Positions 63,815-64,000 of a stretch of DNA of 64,000 nucleotides are shown here, in pieces (within the stretch, counting starts at the first letter, position 1; every line of letters begins with the position of its first letter). The translations under genes and the position numbers were made by a program. Origin of the DNA: Eonycteris spelaea (taxonomy: Eukaryota; Chordata; Mammalia; Chiroptera; Pteropodidae); contig PUFA01000084.1 of assembly GCA_003508835.1 (NCBI GenBank), positions 1,674,001 to 1,738,000 of the forward strand. The letters are read 5' to 3'. Under the pieces are notes generated by a model. The model did not search any database. It worked only from the letters and a program-made list of their open reading frames with translations, and was not told the origin of the DNA.

Positions 63815-64000
63815 TACAATGTGCACTGCTGCACAGGCACTGTTCTAAGTGCTTCATTTCTGTGACCTCACTTACCACTCACAATAACTCTAAGAAGGAG
63901 GCATTAATATTCCTATTTTACAGGTGGGAAATGGAGGCACAAGGAGGGAAAGTACCTTGCCAAGCATCACTCAGTGTTAAGTGGTGGAGCCACCATTTGG
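63815..64000 (-). repeat. MIR SINE, runs off the right edge
   Basis: Antisense MIR: GCACAGGCACTGTTCTAAGT, then ATTTTACAGGTGGGAAATGG and the reversed core. Confidence 0.85.

Larger units (their letters stand above)
52901..64000. other. Region upstream of TEX55, probable IGSF11 intron or flank
   Basis: No coding exon recognised. Mostly repeat: antisense L1 fragments, one sense L1 3' end, two MIRs, an MLT1-type LTR and a Tigger-like element. By synteny this should be the first intron of a plus-strand IGSF11 transcript; that is inference. The stretches 52950-54280, 59840-60480 and 60730-61280 hold nothing I can name. Confidence 0.45.

Overview
The window is ordinary mammalian nuclear DNA: short exons with GT/AG borders separated by kilobase introns, and an intergenic fill of L1, MIR, L2, hAT/Tigger, LTR-like and simple repeats. 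Two repeats narrow the source. The L1 3' ends are of the type common in bats. A SINE at about 37278-37495 joins a tRNA-like head to a recognisable 5S rRNA copy, and 5S-derived SINEs of this kind are known from fruit bats. I infer a pteropodid bat; this rests on recall of repeat families and was not searched.

Two protein genes are present and look intact, both on the minus strand. UPK1B (uroplakin-1b, a urothelial tetraspanin) has seven coding exons between 21059 and 6930 that join in phase 0 to 260 codons. A candidate non-coding first exon and promoter lie near 32281-32520. TEX55 (testis-expressed 55, formerly C3orf30) has four coding exons between 52403 and 39265 that join in phase 0 to 461 codons. 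Its 16-codon last exon at 39265-39315 is too short to stand out by ORF length; it is found by its acceptor, its frame and its continuation of the C-terminal helix.

Layout from left to right: 1-6075 is flank with simple repeats and old SINEs, where the 3' end of B4GALT4 would be expected just outside or at the edge by synteny. 6076-21059 is the body of UPK1B; its last intron holds a decayed hAT transposase copy. 21060-32307 is the likely UPK1B intron 1. 32520-39130 is intergenic, with the tRNA-5S SINE and old L1. 39136-52700 is TEX55; its third intron (39316-48763) is mostly nested L1. 52700-64000 lies upstream of TEX55, is dominated by antisense L1, MLT1-type LTR, MIR and a Tigger-like element, and ends near a strong CTCF-like motif. 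By human synteny this right part should be the 5' end or first intron of IGSF11, but I could not identify an IGSF11 coding exon.

The two genes are neighbours rather than a pathway: one acts in the bladder umbrella-cell membrane, the other in testis/sperm. I found no sign of a new multi-gene system. The most interesting items are the 8-residue tandem repeat of TEX55, the nested L1 stack in its last intron, the composite tRNA-5S SINE and the hAT relic.
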